Below are positions 10,701 to 18,818 of a stretch of DNA of 64,000 bases, piece by piece; position 1 is the stretch's first letter; the number at the start of each line of letters is the position of its first letter. This DNA comes from Gammaproteobacteria bacterium (lineage in GTDB: Bacteria; Pseudomonadota; Gammaproteobacteria; Ga0077536). The DNA lies in contig JACQWY010000002.1 of assembly GCA_016209015.1 (NCBI GenBank), positions 203,622 to 267,621 of the forward strand, given 5' to 3'. Made by a program: the position numbers and the translations under genes. The notes beneath the pieces are model-generated. The model saw only the letters and a program-made list of their open reading frames with translations, was not told the origin of the DNA and did no database searches.

Positions 10701-13287
10701 CGCGCCGTCTCGGCAGTACGGCCGCGAGCACCGGCAGCACCGGCGGCAGCGCGCTCGTCGTCACGACGAACGCCGTCCAGATCAGCGCCGTGTGCGGGGA
10801 CAAGGTCCAGCCGACCAGCAGCGCGAGCACGCCGGCCGGCGCGGAGAGGCTGCGTCGCAGATTGTCGAGCATCTTCCACTGCCCCATCAGCGACACCGCT
10901 GCCGCGCCGCGGCGCCGTCCAAGCAGCCACGGCAGCAACTGCCAGTCGCCGCGCGTCCAGCGATGATCGCGCGCGGCCGCGACGTCGTAGCGGGCGGGGA
11001 ATTCCTCCACGACCTCCACGTCGGTCGCCACGCCCGCGCGCGCGAACAGCCCCTCGAAGAGATCGTGACTCAGCATCGACTCTGCGGGCACGCGGCCGGC
11101 GAGCGCTGCTTCGAAGGCGTCGACGTCGTAGATGCCTTTACCGGCGTAGGAGCCCTCGCCGAACAAATCCTGATAGACGTCGGACACCGCCGCATCGTAG
11201 GGATCGATGCCGCCGAGGCTCGAGTACACGCGCTGGAACAGCGAGCCTTCGCGCCCGACCGGCAGTGAGGGCGTGACGCGCGGCTGGAGCACCGCGTAGC
11301 CCGCCGTGACGCGGCCGCGCGAGGCGTCGAATTGCGCGCGGTTCAGCGGATGCGCGAGCTTGCCGATGAGGCGCCGCGCGGCTTCGCGGGGCAGGCGCGT
11401 ATCGGCATCGAGCGTGATGACGTAACGCACGCCCGGCGGCGGTCGCGACGCCTCGTCGGCGACGTTCACGAACGTGGTGTCCGCGGCGCCGCGCAGCAGC
11501 GCGTCGAGCTCGTGCAGCTTGCCGCGCTTGCGCTCCCAGCCCATCCAGCGCCGCTGGCCGGGACTCCAGAGCCGCCGGCGATGGAACAGATAGAAGCGCC
11601 GGCCCGTGGTGCCGGCGCCGTGCGTGCGATTCAGCCTCGCGATGCCGGCGATCGCCGTGGCGAGCAGTAGTGCGTCTTCCGGCAGCGATTCGGACGCGGC
11701 GTCCGTCCAGTCCGACAGCAGCGCGAAGTGGAGCTCGCCTTCCGCGGACGCGAGGTAGTGCACTTCCAGCCGTTCGATCTGCGCCTCCACGGCTTCGGGC
11801 GTGGTCAGCAACATCGGCACGACGATCATCGTGCGCAGCTCCGGGGGCACGCCATCGCGCAACGCGAGACCGGGCAGTAGCGTCGCCCCGAAGCTTCGGG
11901 TCAGGGCGCGATTGACGAGCGCGACGGCGAGATCGATGACCGGGATCGCGCCGAGCGCGGCAAGCGCCGCAACGCGCCAACCGTCGATGCCGCGCGCACC
12001 CACCGCCCACAGCGCTGCACCGAGGAGCACGAATGTCGTGATGGCGACGACCCCGATGTAGCCGGCGGGTCCGAGCCTGCGCATGCCGCGTCCGATCCAC
12101 GCACCGGGCGGGGCCCGATATCCGAGCGCTCGTTCGAAGGCCGGCCGGCCCGCGGCGAGCAGGTGGAAACCGGGATCGTGCTCGCGCGCCGCCACGTCCA
12201 CCCCGGACGCGGCAAGGGCGACGACGGCATGCGCGACGTCGAGCTCGGTATGCGGGGAGCCGCGCGCGAGATCCTCGATCGCGCTGCGATAGAGATTGCG
12301 GGTCGCGAAATCCATCGCCGCGAAGTCGCTGCCCTCGCGCAGGACGTCGTCGACGAGACTCATGGCCTCGAAGATCTCGGTCCAGTTCACGTCGGAGACG
12401 AGACGCATGCTGGTCACGATATTGCGCACGGTCACGTTCGACGCGCCCTGCTGCTGGTGCTCTTCGTGCACCATCTCGTCGGCCGTCGTGCCGCGCGCGG
12501 CGAGATGCGCTTCGAGCCATTCTACCGCCGGCGTCACGCGCGGATCCTGATCGCGCAGGCGCTTGATCATCTGCACGACGAAGGCCGCCGAGAATGCCCC
12601 GCCCTGCTCCCGCTGGCGCATGAGGGCGATCGGATCGGCGTCGACACCGTCGACGCCGAGCAGCCGATCCGCGACGGCATCGGCGGCTGCCCGCTCGACG
12701 CGGCTGGTCACGATCTGCGCCGCGGCGCGGCGCAGGTTCTCGACGAGCACGATGCGCAGTGTGATGGCGACGGCCCACAACTCGCCGATGGTCAGCGGCT
12801 GCACGGTCTGGTAGGCGCGCACGAAGCGCTGCAGGGTTTCCGGATCGAAACGGCTGTCACTGTGCGCGACGCACGCCCAGGCGAGCCCGAACACGCGGGG
12901 ATAGCCCGCGAACGGACCGGCGACGAGCTTCGGGAGCTGGCGATAGTAGCGCGGCGGCAGATCGTCCTTGATCTGGCGGATCTGCGCTTCGACGAGATGA
13001 TAATTGTCGATGAGCCATTCCGCGGCGGGCGTGATCGCCGAGCCCTCGGCGGCGGCTTTCGCGGAAGTGCGATAGGCCGCGAGCAGCACGCGCTCGTTCT
13101 CGGCCAGGCGGACCGACAGAGCGCGCCGCCGACCCGGCCGCGGCGTCACGCGCTGCGCCGCCGCCAGACTCGCCGCGTGCTCCTCGAGGCGCTCGATGCC
13201 GAACAGCTCCTCGCGAATGATCGTGCCGTCGTCCCACGGGGAATCCGGGGTTCGGGCGCCAGCGAAGCCGCGCAGCACGGCGCTCAT
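4747..13287 (-). CDS. cgs: Cyclic beta-1,2-glucan synthase (NdvB/ChvB/Cgs family)
   Basis: A 2846-residue inner-membrane enzyme expected to initiate, elongate and cyclise beta-1,2-glucan from UDP-glucose for the periplasm. The glycosyltransferase-84 part follows the first membrane segments (near residues 400-450); ITLDADTRLP lies near residue 620. Further membrane helices lie near 800-980. The C-terminal half holds two carbohydrate-binding/GH94-like blocks, with the GH94 catalytic signature GDWNDGMN near residue 2510. The frame is open to 13428, but ATG 13287 gives a start and length usual for the family. Such proteins are best known from rhizobia and Brucella, where the glucan acts in osmoadaptation and host interaction; that role is not shown here. 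It is the largest gene in the window. Confidence 0.95.
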   Translation of the reverse strand: MSAVLRGFAGARTPDSPWDDGTIIREELFGIERLEEHAASLAAAQRVTPRPGRRRALSVRLAENERVLLAAYRTSAKAAAEGSAITPAAEWLIDNYHLVEAQIRQIKDDLPPRYYRQLPKLVAGPFAGYPRVFGLAWACVAHSDSRFDPETLQRFVRAYQTVQPLTIGELWAVAITLRIVLVENLRRAAAQIVTSRVERAAADAVADRLLGVDGVDADPIALMRQREQGGAFSAAFVVQMIKRLRDQDPRVTPAVEWLEAHLAARGTTADEMVHEEHQQQGASNVTVRNIVTSMRLVSDVNWTEIFEAMSLVDDVLREGSDFAAMDFATRNLYRSAIEDLARGSPHTELDVAHAVVALAASGVDVAAREHDPGFHLLAAGRPAFERALGYRAPPGAWIGRGMRRLGPAGYIGVVAITTFVLLGAALWAVGARGIDGWRVAALAALGAIPVIDLAVALVNRALTRSFGATLLPGLALRDGVPPELRTMIVVPMLLTTPEAVEAQIERLEVHYLASAEGELHFALLSDWTDAASESLPEDALLLATAIAGIARLNRTHGAGTTGRRFYLFHRRRLWSPGQRRWMGWERKRGKLHELDALLRGAADTTFVNVADEASRPPPGVRYVITLDADTRLPREAARRLIGKLAHPLNRAQFDASRGRVTAGYAVLQPRVTPSLPVGREGSLFQRVYSSLGGIDPYDAAVSDVYQDLFGEGSYAGKGIYDVDAFEAALAGRVPAESMLSHDLFEGLFARAGVATDVEVVEEFPARYDVAAARDHRWTRGDWQLLPWLLGRRRGAAAVSLMGQWKMLDNLRRSLSAPAGVLALLVGWTLSPHTALIWTAFVVTTSALPPVLPVLAAVLPRRRGIVPRSHWRAFGDELGLAALQVVLTVTFLAHRAWLMSDAILRTLYRLSVSRANLLEWVTAAQAQVSARPGVAGTYRRMAGSVALAFAAACVVALRGPMVQLLAAPFILSWLAAPAVARRISVSPRVAGRLPVTPDQNRALREIARRTWRFFETFVTAEDHSLPPDNFQEDPQPVVAHRTSPTNIGLYLLSAVSARDFGWAGTLEIVGRLEATLATLADMPRHRGHFFNWYDTRDLRPLEPRYVSSVDSGNLAAHLVVVANACREWAHGERDAGAAAAGAADAIRIARRVLDALPELSRAQTLTQRQTAESLSALAAAIDDDGAPALAALLELSGTLVEDVQAFVAERDDAAHAGLQYWTEAIHRSLLDWRRETEMTEAVKPRLDALARSAHELAMAMDFGFLLDPERKLLSIGFRVGDGTLDPSCYDLLASEARLASFFAIAKNDVPTRHWFRLGREVIAVGAGAALVSWSGSMFEYLMPSLVMRAPAGSLIEHTNQLIVRRQRQYAATRDVPWGISESAYGARDLELTYQYSNFGVPGLGLKRGLGENLVIAPYATALAAMVDPQAACENFARLADLGAAGRYGFYEALDYTASRLPEGADVAFVRAFMAHHQGMSIVAIANVVFDGRMRRRFHAEPSVQATELLLQERTPRDVAVARPRAEEIKASLRSGTAGGVPEIRRLHTAHDAVPQTHLLSNGRYSIMLTSAGSGYSVWQDQAITRWRDDATRDDAGSYFYLRDVADGNVWSVGYQPCGVEPDRYEVSFSEDRAEFLRTDGDLSACLQVFVSPEDDVEVRRLSITNKGDDDRELDVTSYCELVLAAPADDRAHPAFSKLFVETEHLAKSQTLLATRRRRSPDDAAIWVAQHVVIEGDAIAEPQFETDRAKFVGRGRELDSPTAVVDGGPLSGTSGTVLDAVFAWRHRLRIPAGVTARLAFWTGIAASRAGVLDLLDRHRDANAFGRTAMLAWTQAQVQLPHFGVTAEEAGLFQRVAGHILYADGAMRPSSEAIRRGEGSRATLWAHGISGDLPIVLLRIDHLEDIAIVRQLLQAHEYWRLKGLMADLVILNERSSSYVQDLQIALETCVRTSRPHADSAAEGRRGKIFTLRTDLVSPETRGVLTAVARAVFVAERGGIADQLERRVRSAPHPKQRRARPPRPELPPRAAIPAGLRHFNGLGGFAADGREYVITLEAGQATPAPWLNVVSNPFFGFQVSAEGGGYTWSLNSRENQLTPWSNDPVVDRPGEVLYVRDEETGELFGPTPAPLRAHGGSFRVRHGQGYSRFEHTAHGIALELALYVPLDAAVKIARLTLHNVSGRRRRLGVTAYAEWVLGTSRSSTAPFIVTELDASTGALLARNPWHPEFPGRVAFADLAGRQQRWTGDRREFLGRHGRLDQPAGLALHARLSNRTGSGLDPCAALQTGFELAADERTEVVFLLGEAESVAAARLAIADCRARDLDATLRDVETYWDDVLGTISVRTPDPAMDLMLNRWLLYQTLVCRMWARSAFYQASGAYGFRDQLQDGMALATVRPAYTRAHLLRAAGRQFVEGDVQHWWLPHGGQGVRTQIADDRVWLAYAACHYLETTGDVAILDEEIPFLDGPRLRAGEHDAYFQPGLAEAGASFYEHCARGLDASLALGVHGLPLIGTGDWNDGMNRVGALGRGESVWLGWFLYATLTAFAPVAETRGETGRAGHWRHHAAQLQIALEREAWDGSWYRRGFFDDGTPLGSAASEECRIDSIAQSWAVLSGAAAPVRAKQAMAALEVGLIRRDAGLALLFAPPFDRTALDPGYIKGYPPGVRENGGQYTHAAAWSVFAFAALGQGEEAAALFALLNPISHSGSRVTMRRYKVEPYVVAADVYSAGAHVGRGGWTWYTGSAGWLYRAGIEAILGLRRRGDVLAVTPCIPRAWPGFEASYRHGATRYDIVVENPAGVHSGVAIAELDGVTLAAGAGRIPLLDDGAVHRVRLVLGGSGSAAGTVPRSD

Positions 13288-13830
13288 CGGGTTCGTGCCC
13301 GGCAGGTCGTGAACGGCTGCACGCCGGCGCGGCGGGCTCGTGCAGCGGGAAAGCGGATTGCGGGACGTGCGGAATGAACGCCGGTCGGTGCTGACATCGA
13401 ACCTCTTGCGGGCGCCCCGGACCGGCACGGCCGTCCGGGGATCGCGAGCACGCCGTGCGGGGGGACGAGAATTGACTCACGCCAGCATACGCGACGCCGT
13501 GCACGACCAGTGTGCGGCCCCGTACAGACGGAAGCACGACGCGTCGGGAGCATCGCGATCACCCGTTCCGCGGTCCGGCAGCCTTCCTGCGCGCAACGGC
13601 GGAGGCTCGGCGTCGTGATCGCCGTCCACTGCGCGCTGCGTTCCACGTGCGCTGCATGGGCACGGCTTTCATGTGCAGCGGATGCTTCAGCTCGAGGTGA
13701 CTTCGAGAGCGGCGGCTCCCGGCGCATCAATCCAGCCCCGCAATTGCTGTGGTTTTTGCTCACCCTCCGTTTTGGTAGCTTGCCTGACCGGTCTCCGTTC
13801 TGCGTCCCCACCTCATTCGGGAGGATTGCC
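13288..13830 (+). other. Intergenic region between cgs and the molybdopterin oxidoreductase
   Basis: This 543-bp divergent gap shows no reading frame with the codon bias of the neighbouring genes. The last 90 bases are less GC-rich and should carry the promoter of the downstream oxidoreductase, but no convincing -35/-10 pair was found. A good ribosome binding site (GGGAGGA) ends 5 bases before ATG 13831. Confidence 0.5.
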
Positions 13831-15957
13831 ATGGCCACGGTCATGAAGACGACACATCCGGGCGCCTGCCCCCACGACTGCCCGGATACCTGCGCGATGG
13901 TGTTCGAAGTCGAGAACGGCAGGCTGACCGGCGTGCGCGGCAATCCCGATCACCCGATGACGCGCGGCGGCCTGTGCGTGAAGCTCAAGGACTACGAGAA
14001 GCGTCACTATCATCCCGATCGCCTGTTGTATCCGCTGAAGCGCACCGGCGCGAAAGGCGCGAAACAGTTCGAACGCATCACGTGGGACGAAGCGCTGGAC
14101 GAAATCACCACGCGCTGGAAAGCGATCATCGCCGCGCACGGCCCGCAGGCGATCGCGCCCTACAGCTATCTCGGCCATCAGGGACTCGTGCACGGCCTGA
14201 ACGGCGGCGACTCGTTCTTCAACCGCATGGGCGCGACGGTCACGGAGCGGACGTTCTGCGGCGAGGGCTCGGCGACGGCATGGCTCATGACGTTCGGCCC
14301 GAGCGGCGGCATGGATCCCGAATCGTTCGAGCACTCGAAGTACATCGTCATCTGGGCCTGCAACAGCGTCAGCACGAATCTGCATCACTGGCATATCGTG
14401 AAAGACGCGCAGAAGGCCGGTGCGAAAGTCGTCGTCATCGACGCCTACCGTTCGCGGACCGCGAAGGAAGCGGACTGGCATCTCGCGCCGAAGCCCGGCA
14501 CGGACGGGGCGCTCGCGATGGCGATGATCAACGTCCTCGTCACCGAGAACCTGATCGACCGCGATTACGTCGAACGTTACACGCTCGGCTTCGACGAGCT
14601 CGCGGCGCGGGCCGCCTCGCGCACGCCGGAGTGGGCGGAGGGCATCACGGGCATTGCCGCCGCGGACATCCGCATGCTCGCGCGCGAATACGCGACCACG
14701 CAGCCGGCGGCGATCCGCATCGGCGTCGCGCTCGAACGCCACCACGGCGGCGGCCAGACGATACGCGCGGTGTGCTGCCTGCCGGCGCTCGTCGGCGCGT
14801 GGCGCGAGGTCGGCGGCGGCGCGCTGCAGATGCCGGTATGGGAACATCCCTATCGCTTCGACGTGATCTGCCGGCCGGACTGGATCCCCGCCGGCACGCG
14901 CGCCATCAACAATCTGCAGATCGGCCGGCATCTCACGAACGAGATCCCGATGGATCCGCCGATCCTCGCGATGATGTGCTGGAACTCGAACCCCGTCACC
15001 CAGGCGCCCGAGTGCGACAAGATCGTTCAGGGCCTGCTGCGCGAGGACCTGTTCCTCGTCGTCGCCGAGCACTTCATGTCCGATACCGCGAGCTATGCCG
15101 ACATCGTGCTGCCGGCGGCGATGGGCGCGGAAATGGAGGACATCATCCTCTCCTGGGGCCACAACTATCTCACCTACAACGCGAAGTGCGTCGAGCCGCC
15201 GGGCGAGGCGCTGTCGAACTACGAAATCTTCCGCCGGCTCGCCGCGCGCATGGGCTACACGGATCCGCAGTTCCGGTGGAGCGACGGCGAGTGCCTCGCG
15301 CATTACGTCGACTGGACGAGCCCGGCCTGTGAGGGAATCACGCTCGACTCTCTGCGCGAGCACGGCTTCGCGCATCTGAGCATCGGCGGCGCGGACGATC
15401 GTGTGCCGCATCGCGCCGGGAATTTCCCGACGCCTTCCGGCAGGTGCGAGTTCAAATCCAGCATTGCGAAGCACGGCAATTTCGTCGCGGGCCCGTTCCG
15501 GCAGATGTACGAGCACATGCAGGGCGGTGAACCGCTCGACGAGCTGCCGGACTACGTGCCGTGCCGCGAATCGGCGCTCACCGCGCCGGAGCGGGCGCAA
15601 GCCTATCCGCTCAACATCGTCTCGCCGAAGAGCCATGGCTTCCTGAATTCCTGCTACGCGAACATCGAGAACAAGATCAAGGGCCAGGGCGAACAGTTCG
15701 TGATGATCAACGCCGCCGACGCCGCGCCGCGCGCGGTCGCGACGGGCGACACCGTGCGCGTCTACAACGATCGCGGCGGCTTCGAGGGCGTCGTGCAGGT
15801 GACGGACGACGTCAATCCCGGCGTGGTCGTCGCGACGCTCGGTTACTGGCGACAACTGAATCGCGGTACGGTCAACATCGTGAGCTCCGCGGAGTTCGCG
15901 AACATGGGCCATGCGCCGTCGTTCTCCGACAACCTCGTGCAGGTCGTGAAGGTCTGA
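13831..15957 (+). CDS. Molybdopterin oxidoreductase, DMSO-reductase superfamily
   Basis: A 708-residue protein of the bis-MGD superfamily (COG0243). The N-terminal CPHDCPDTC plus GLC gives a [4Fe-4S] ligand set at Cys13, Cys17, Cys21 and Cys49. The large central domains and a C-terminal molydopterin-dinucleotide-binding domain (about 600-705, with NIVSPKSHGFLNS and NIVSSAEFANMGH) are present. No twin-arginine signal is seen, so it is probably cytoplasmic. It lacks adjacent electron-transfer or membrane-anchor subunits, as in soluble acetylene-hydratase- or transhydroxylase-like relatives. It is followed by a run of catabolic genes on the same strand. The strong GGGAGGA site decides ATG 13831 over the longer open frame. 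The substrate is unknown. Confidence 0.9.
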   Translation: MATVMKTTHPGACPHDCPDTCAMVFEVENGRLTGVRGNPDHPMTRGGLCVKLKDYEKRHYHPDRLLYPLKRTGAKGAKQFERITWDEALDEITTRWKAIIAAHGPQAIAPYSYLGHQGLVHGLNGGDSFFNRMGATVTERTFCGEGSATAWLMTFGPSGGMDPESFEHSKYIVIWACNSVSTNLHHWHIVKDAQKAGAKVVVIDAYRSRTAKEADWHLAPKPGTDGALAMAMINVLVTENLIDRDYVERYTLGFDELAARAASRTPEWAEGITGIAAADIRMLAREYATTQPAAIRIGVALERHHGGGQTIRAVCCLPALVGAWREVGGGALQMPVWEHPYRFDVICRPDWIPAGTRAINNLQIGRHLTNEIPMDPPILAMMCWNSNPVTQAPECDKIVQGLLREDLFLVVAEHFMSDTASYADIVLPAAMGAEMEDIILSWGHNYLTYNAKCVEPPGEALSNYEIFRRLAARMGYTDPQFRWSDGECLAHYVDWTSPACEGITLDSLREHGFAHLSIGGADDRVPHRAGNFPTPSGRCEFKSSIAKHGNFVAGPFRQMYEHMQGGEPLDELPDYVPCRESALTAPERAQAYPLNIVSPKSHGFLNSCYANIENKIKGQGEQFVMINAADAAPRAVATGDTVRVYNDRGGFEGVVQVTDDVNPGVVVATLGYWRQLNRGTVNIVSSAEFANMGHAPSFSDNLVQVVKV

Positions 15958-16056
15958 GTCGACGGGAGAGATTCCGACGCGCTGCAGCGACGCGACGAGT
16001 ATCGGGCTGCGGTGACTCCGGCTACCATGGGCCGCCCCAGCCTGAGGAGCTCCGCT

Positions 16057-16950
16057 ATGACGCAGCATAGTTTCGGATTCGTCGGTGTCGGTCGGATGGG
16101 CAGTCTCATGAGCGCGCGCCTCCTGCAGCGCGGACACGAGGTCCATGTTCATGACGTGAGTCCCGCCGCCGTCGCCGCCCTGCAGGCCGAGGGTGCGCAG
16201 GCGGCGCCTTCCGCCTGCAGCGTCGGCGATCGCGCGGACGTCGTCTTCCTCAGCCTGCCGAATCCCGACATCGTCCGCGAGGCCTGCCTGCAGAGCGAGG
16301 GGCTGATCGCCGGCAGTCGCGTGCGCCGCGTCGTGGACTTCTCGACGATCGGGCCGCGCATGGCGGCGAGCGTCGCCACCGGGCTCGCGGCGCGCGACAT
16401 CGTCTACGTCGACGCGCCCGTCAGCGGCGGACTGAAGGGGGCGCGTGAAGGCACGCTCGCGGTGATGGTGTCCTGCGCGCGGGCAGTCTACGAGGAGCTC
16501 GAATCCCTGCTCGCGTTATTCGGCAAGCCCTTCCATCTCGGCGAGCGCGCCGGCCAGGCGCAGACCATGAAGCTCGCGAACAATCTGCTCGCCGCCGCCG
16601 CGCTCGCGGTCACTTCCGAAGCGATGGTGATGGGCGTGAAAGCGGGCCTCGCGCCGCAGGTGATGCTCGACGTGCTGAACGCGGGCTCCGGCCGCAACAG
16701 CGCCGCGCAGGACAAGTTTCCGCGCGCAATCCTGCCCGGCACGTTCGACTTCGGCTTCGCCACGGGCCTGAGCTACAAGGACGTCAGGCTCTGCATCGAC
16801 GAGGCGGAAGCGATGGGCGTGCCCATGGTGTGCGGCGCGGCCGTGCGCCAGATGCTCGCCGTCACGAATGCGATGTACGGCGCCGATTCGGACTTCACGT
16901 CCATTTGCCGGGTCGTCGAATCCTGGGCCGGCGTCGAGGTGCGCGGCTGA
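16057..16950 (+). CDS. NAD(P)-dependent oxidoreductase, 3-hydroxyisobutyrate dehydrogenase family
   Basis: A 297-residue beta-hydroxyacid dehydrogenase. The Rossmann motif GFVGVGRMG lies at residues 6-14, DAPVSGG (substrate-binding loop) near 123, and the catalytic lysine in MKLANNLL near 170. Relatives oxidise 3-hydroxyisobutyrate, 6-phosphogluconate, tartronate semialdehyde or similar beta-hydroxy acids; the exact substrate cannot be assigned. TGAGGAG ends 7 bases before ATG 16057, fixing the start over an upstream in-frame codon. It is 28 bp from the MmgE/PrpD gene, suggesting an operon. Confidence 0.9.
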   Translation: MTQHSFGFVGVGRMGSLMSARLLQRGHEVHVHDVSPAAVAALQAEGAQAAPSACSVGDRADVVFLSLPNPDIVREACLQSEGLIAGSRVRRVVDFSTIGPRMAASVATGLAARDIVYVDAPVSGGLKGAREGTLAVMVSCARAVYEELESLLALFGKPFHLGERAGQAQTMKLANNLLAAAALAVTSEAMVMGVKAGLAPQVMLDVLNAGSGRNSAAQDKFPRAILPGTFDFGFATGLSYKDVRLCIDEAEAMGVPMVCGAAVRQMLAVTNAMYGADSDFTSICRVVESWAGVEVRG

Positions 16951-16978
16951 GCCGCGATCGTTTCCACAGGAGGCCGTC

Positions 16979-18361
16979 ATGCCGCTCTCCGATCGGATTT
17001 CAGCGCTCGATGCCCCGCCGCTCGCCGTCGCGATGGCCCGCGCGCTGCGGGCCGTCACGCTCGAAGACCTGCCGGTGGCGGTGATCGACAAAGTCAAAAT
17101 CTGTCTCTTCGATTTCGTCGGCTGCGCTTTCGAGTCGCACGCGCTGCCGTGGAGCCGGCAGGCGCGCGCGCTCACCGAGCGCCTCGCCGACGAGGCGCTC
17201 GGCGCGAGCATCATCGGCACGCCGGGACGCGTGAGCGCGGCCGACGCGGCATTCGCGAATGCCGTGATGGGCCATGGCCTCGTGCGCGAGGACATGCATT
17301 CCGGCAGCATCAGCCACCTCGGCATCGTCGTGCTGCCGACGCTGCTCGCGCTCGCGCCGCGCCGCCGGGTGAGCGGGCGGGAGTTCATCCTCGCCGCGGT
17401 CGCGGGCTACGAAGCAGGCGCGAAGCTCGGCCGCGCGGTCATGGACGCGGAAGTCGCGAAGATCCATCGTCCGACCGGCGTGACGGGACCGACGGCCGGC
17501 GCCGCGGCCGGCGCGCGGCTGCTCGGGCTCGACGAAGGAGAGACCACGACCGCGCTCGCACTCGCCGCGAATACCACGCTCGGTCTCAATCAATGGGCCC
17601 ACACCGGCGGCAGCGAGATGTTCTTCCAGGCCGGCATCGCCGCGCGCAACGCCGTGCTCGCGGTGCGCCTCGCGGAGAGCGGTGCGTTCGCTTCGCCGAG
17701 CGCGCTCGACGGCAAGGCCGGTCTCTTCGCAGCATTCGGCAAGCGCGCGACGGCGCGGATCGCGCTGTTCGCCGGGGCGCCCGAAATCCTCGCCGTCTAT
17801 CACAAGCCCGTGCCGGCCTGCAATTTCGCCCAGACCGCGAGCCAGGCGGCGCTGCGCCTGTCGCACGAGGCGGGCTTCGCCGTCGACGACATCGAGACGA
17901 TCGCAGTCCGCGTGCCGCGGGCCGGCATGCTCTATCCCGGCTGCAATCATCGCGGCCCGTTCGCGCACGTGCTGCAGGCGAAGATGAGCATCCAGTACAA
18001 CGTTGCCGCCGCGCTCCTCGAACGCGGTGTCACGGAGCACAATTTCGCGCTGCTCGAGGATCCGCGCCTGCATCGTCTCATCGCCGCGATGACGCTCGAA
18101 GTCGACGATGCCATGAGCCGCGTCTATCCGGGCCTGCAGGGCGGCGAGGTCGCGCTCGGTCTGCGCGACGGCAGCAGCCGGCGGCTGCGCCTCGACGATG
18201 TCGTCAACGCCACGCCCGACGAAGTTCGGGCACGCTTCCGCGGCGCGGTCGCCGCGGCGATCGGCGCACCGCGCGCGGAGGTCGTCGAAAACACCATTGC
18301 GCATCTCGAGGACAGCGACGACGTCGCGCAACTGGGCGCGCTTCTCGCAGGCGCATCCTGA
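16979..18361 (+). CDS. MmgE/PrpD family protein
   Basis: A 460-residue member of the 2-methylcitrate dehydratase / cis-aconitate decarboxylase fold. Typical blocks are visible: GAKLGRAVMD, HRPTGVTGPTAGAAAGA and the C-terminal lid with YPGLQGGEVALGLRDG. Family members dehydrate, decarboxylate or epimerise tri- and dicarboxylic acids, and many are of unknown substrate. A consensus AGGAGG at 16968-16973 sets the start at ATG 16979. Upstream is the beta-hydroxyacid dehydrogenase and downstream a CMD-like protein, so a shared catabolic operon is likely. It is not part of a prpBC methylcitrate cluster, so calling it prpD would be unsupported. Confidence 0.9.
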   Translation: MPLSDRISALDAPPLAVAMARALRAVTLEDLPVAVIDKVKICLFDFVGCAFESHALPWSRQARALTERLADEALGASIIGTPGRVSAADAAFANAVMGHGLVREDMHSGSISHLGIVVLPTLLALAPRRRVSGREFILAAVAGYEAGAKLGRAVMDAEVAKIHRPTGVTGPTAGAAAGARLLGLDEGETTTALALAANTTLGLNQWAHTGGSEMFFQAGIAARNAVLAVRLAESGAFASPSALDGKAGLFAAFGKRATARIALFAGAPEILAVYHKPVPACNFAQTASQAALRLSHEAGFAVDDIETIAVRVPRAGMLYPGCNHRGPFAHVLQAKMSIQYNVAAALLERGVTEHNFALLEDPRLHRLIAAMTLEVDDAMSRVYPGLQGGEVALGLRDGSSRRLRLDDVVNATPDEVRARFRGAVAAAIGAPRAEVVENTIAHLEDSDDVAQLGALLAGAS

Positions 18362-18404
18362 AGCGCGCGGCGCGGCCGATTTCCACACCCACCGGGAGAG
18401 CACC

Positions 18405-18794
18405 ATGAACGATGATCTGTTCGAGCGCGGACTCGAAATCCGCAAGGCCGTGATCGGCGCGGAGTTCGTCGACAAGGCGATGGCAACGGCCGACGACTTC
18501 AACATGCCGATGCAGCGCCTGACGACGGAGTATTGCTGGGGCGCGGTGTGGGGTCGCGAAGGACTGCCGAGGAAAGTGCGCAGCATGCTCAATCTCGCCA
18601 TGCTCTCCGCGCTCAATCGCCCGCACGAATTCAAGACCCACGTCGGCGGCGCGCTCCGCAACGGCGTGACGCGCGAAGAAATCCGCGAAGTGCTGCTGCA
18701 GGTCGCGATCTACTGCGGCATCCCGGCCGGCGTCGAAGCGTTCCGGCTCGCGAAAGAGGCCATCGCGGAAATCGAGCGCCACGAAAAGACCTGA
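18405..18794 (+). CDS. Carboxymuconolactone decarboxylase (CMD)-like protein
   Basis: A 129-residue protein of the CMD/AhpD-like helical fold; NRPHEFKTHVGGALRNGVT and EVLLQVAIYCGIPAG are the classic PcaC-type blocks. The redox CxxC of AhpD is absent; only a single Cys sits at that position (IYCG), so decarboxylase-like rather than peroxidase-partner chemistry is favoured. It begins 43 bp after the MmgE/PrpD gene with GGGAG upstream and is followed 24 bp later by a metallo-hydrolase, which would fit ring or lactone cleavage chemistry. The substrate is not identifiable. Confidence 0.87.
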   Translation: MNDDLFERGLEIRKAVIGAEFVDKAMATADDFNMPMQRLTTEYCWGAVWGREGLPRKVRSMLNLAMLSALNRPHEFKTHVGGALRNGVTREEIREVLLQVAIYCGIPAGVEAFRLAKEAIAEIERHEKT

Positions 18795-18818
18795 CGTGCC
18801 GCCGCAGGAGTGCAGAGC

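Noticed and set aside
13813-16152. 779-residue minus-strand ORF opposite the molybdoenzyme
   Set aside because: Overlaps a gene with clear iron-sulfur and molybdopterin motifs; no family resemblance of its own.
16979-18361. Naming the MmgE/PrpD gene prpD
   Set aside because: No methylcitrate synthase or methylisocitrate lyase gene is near, and the family is functionally mixed.
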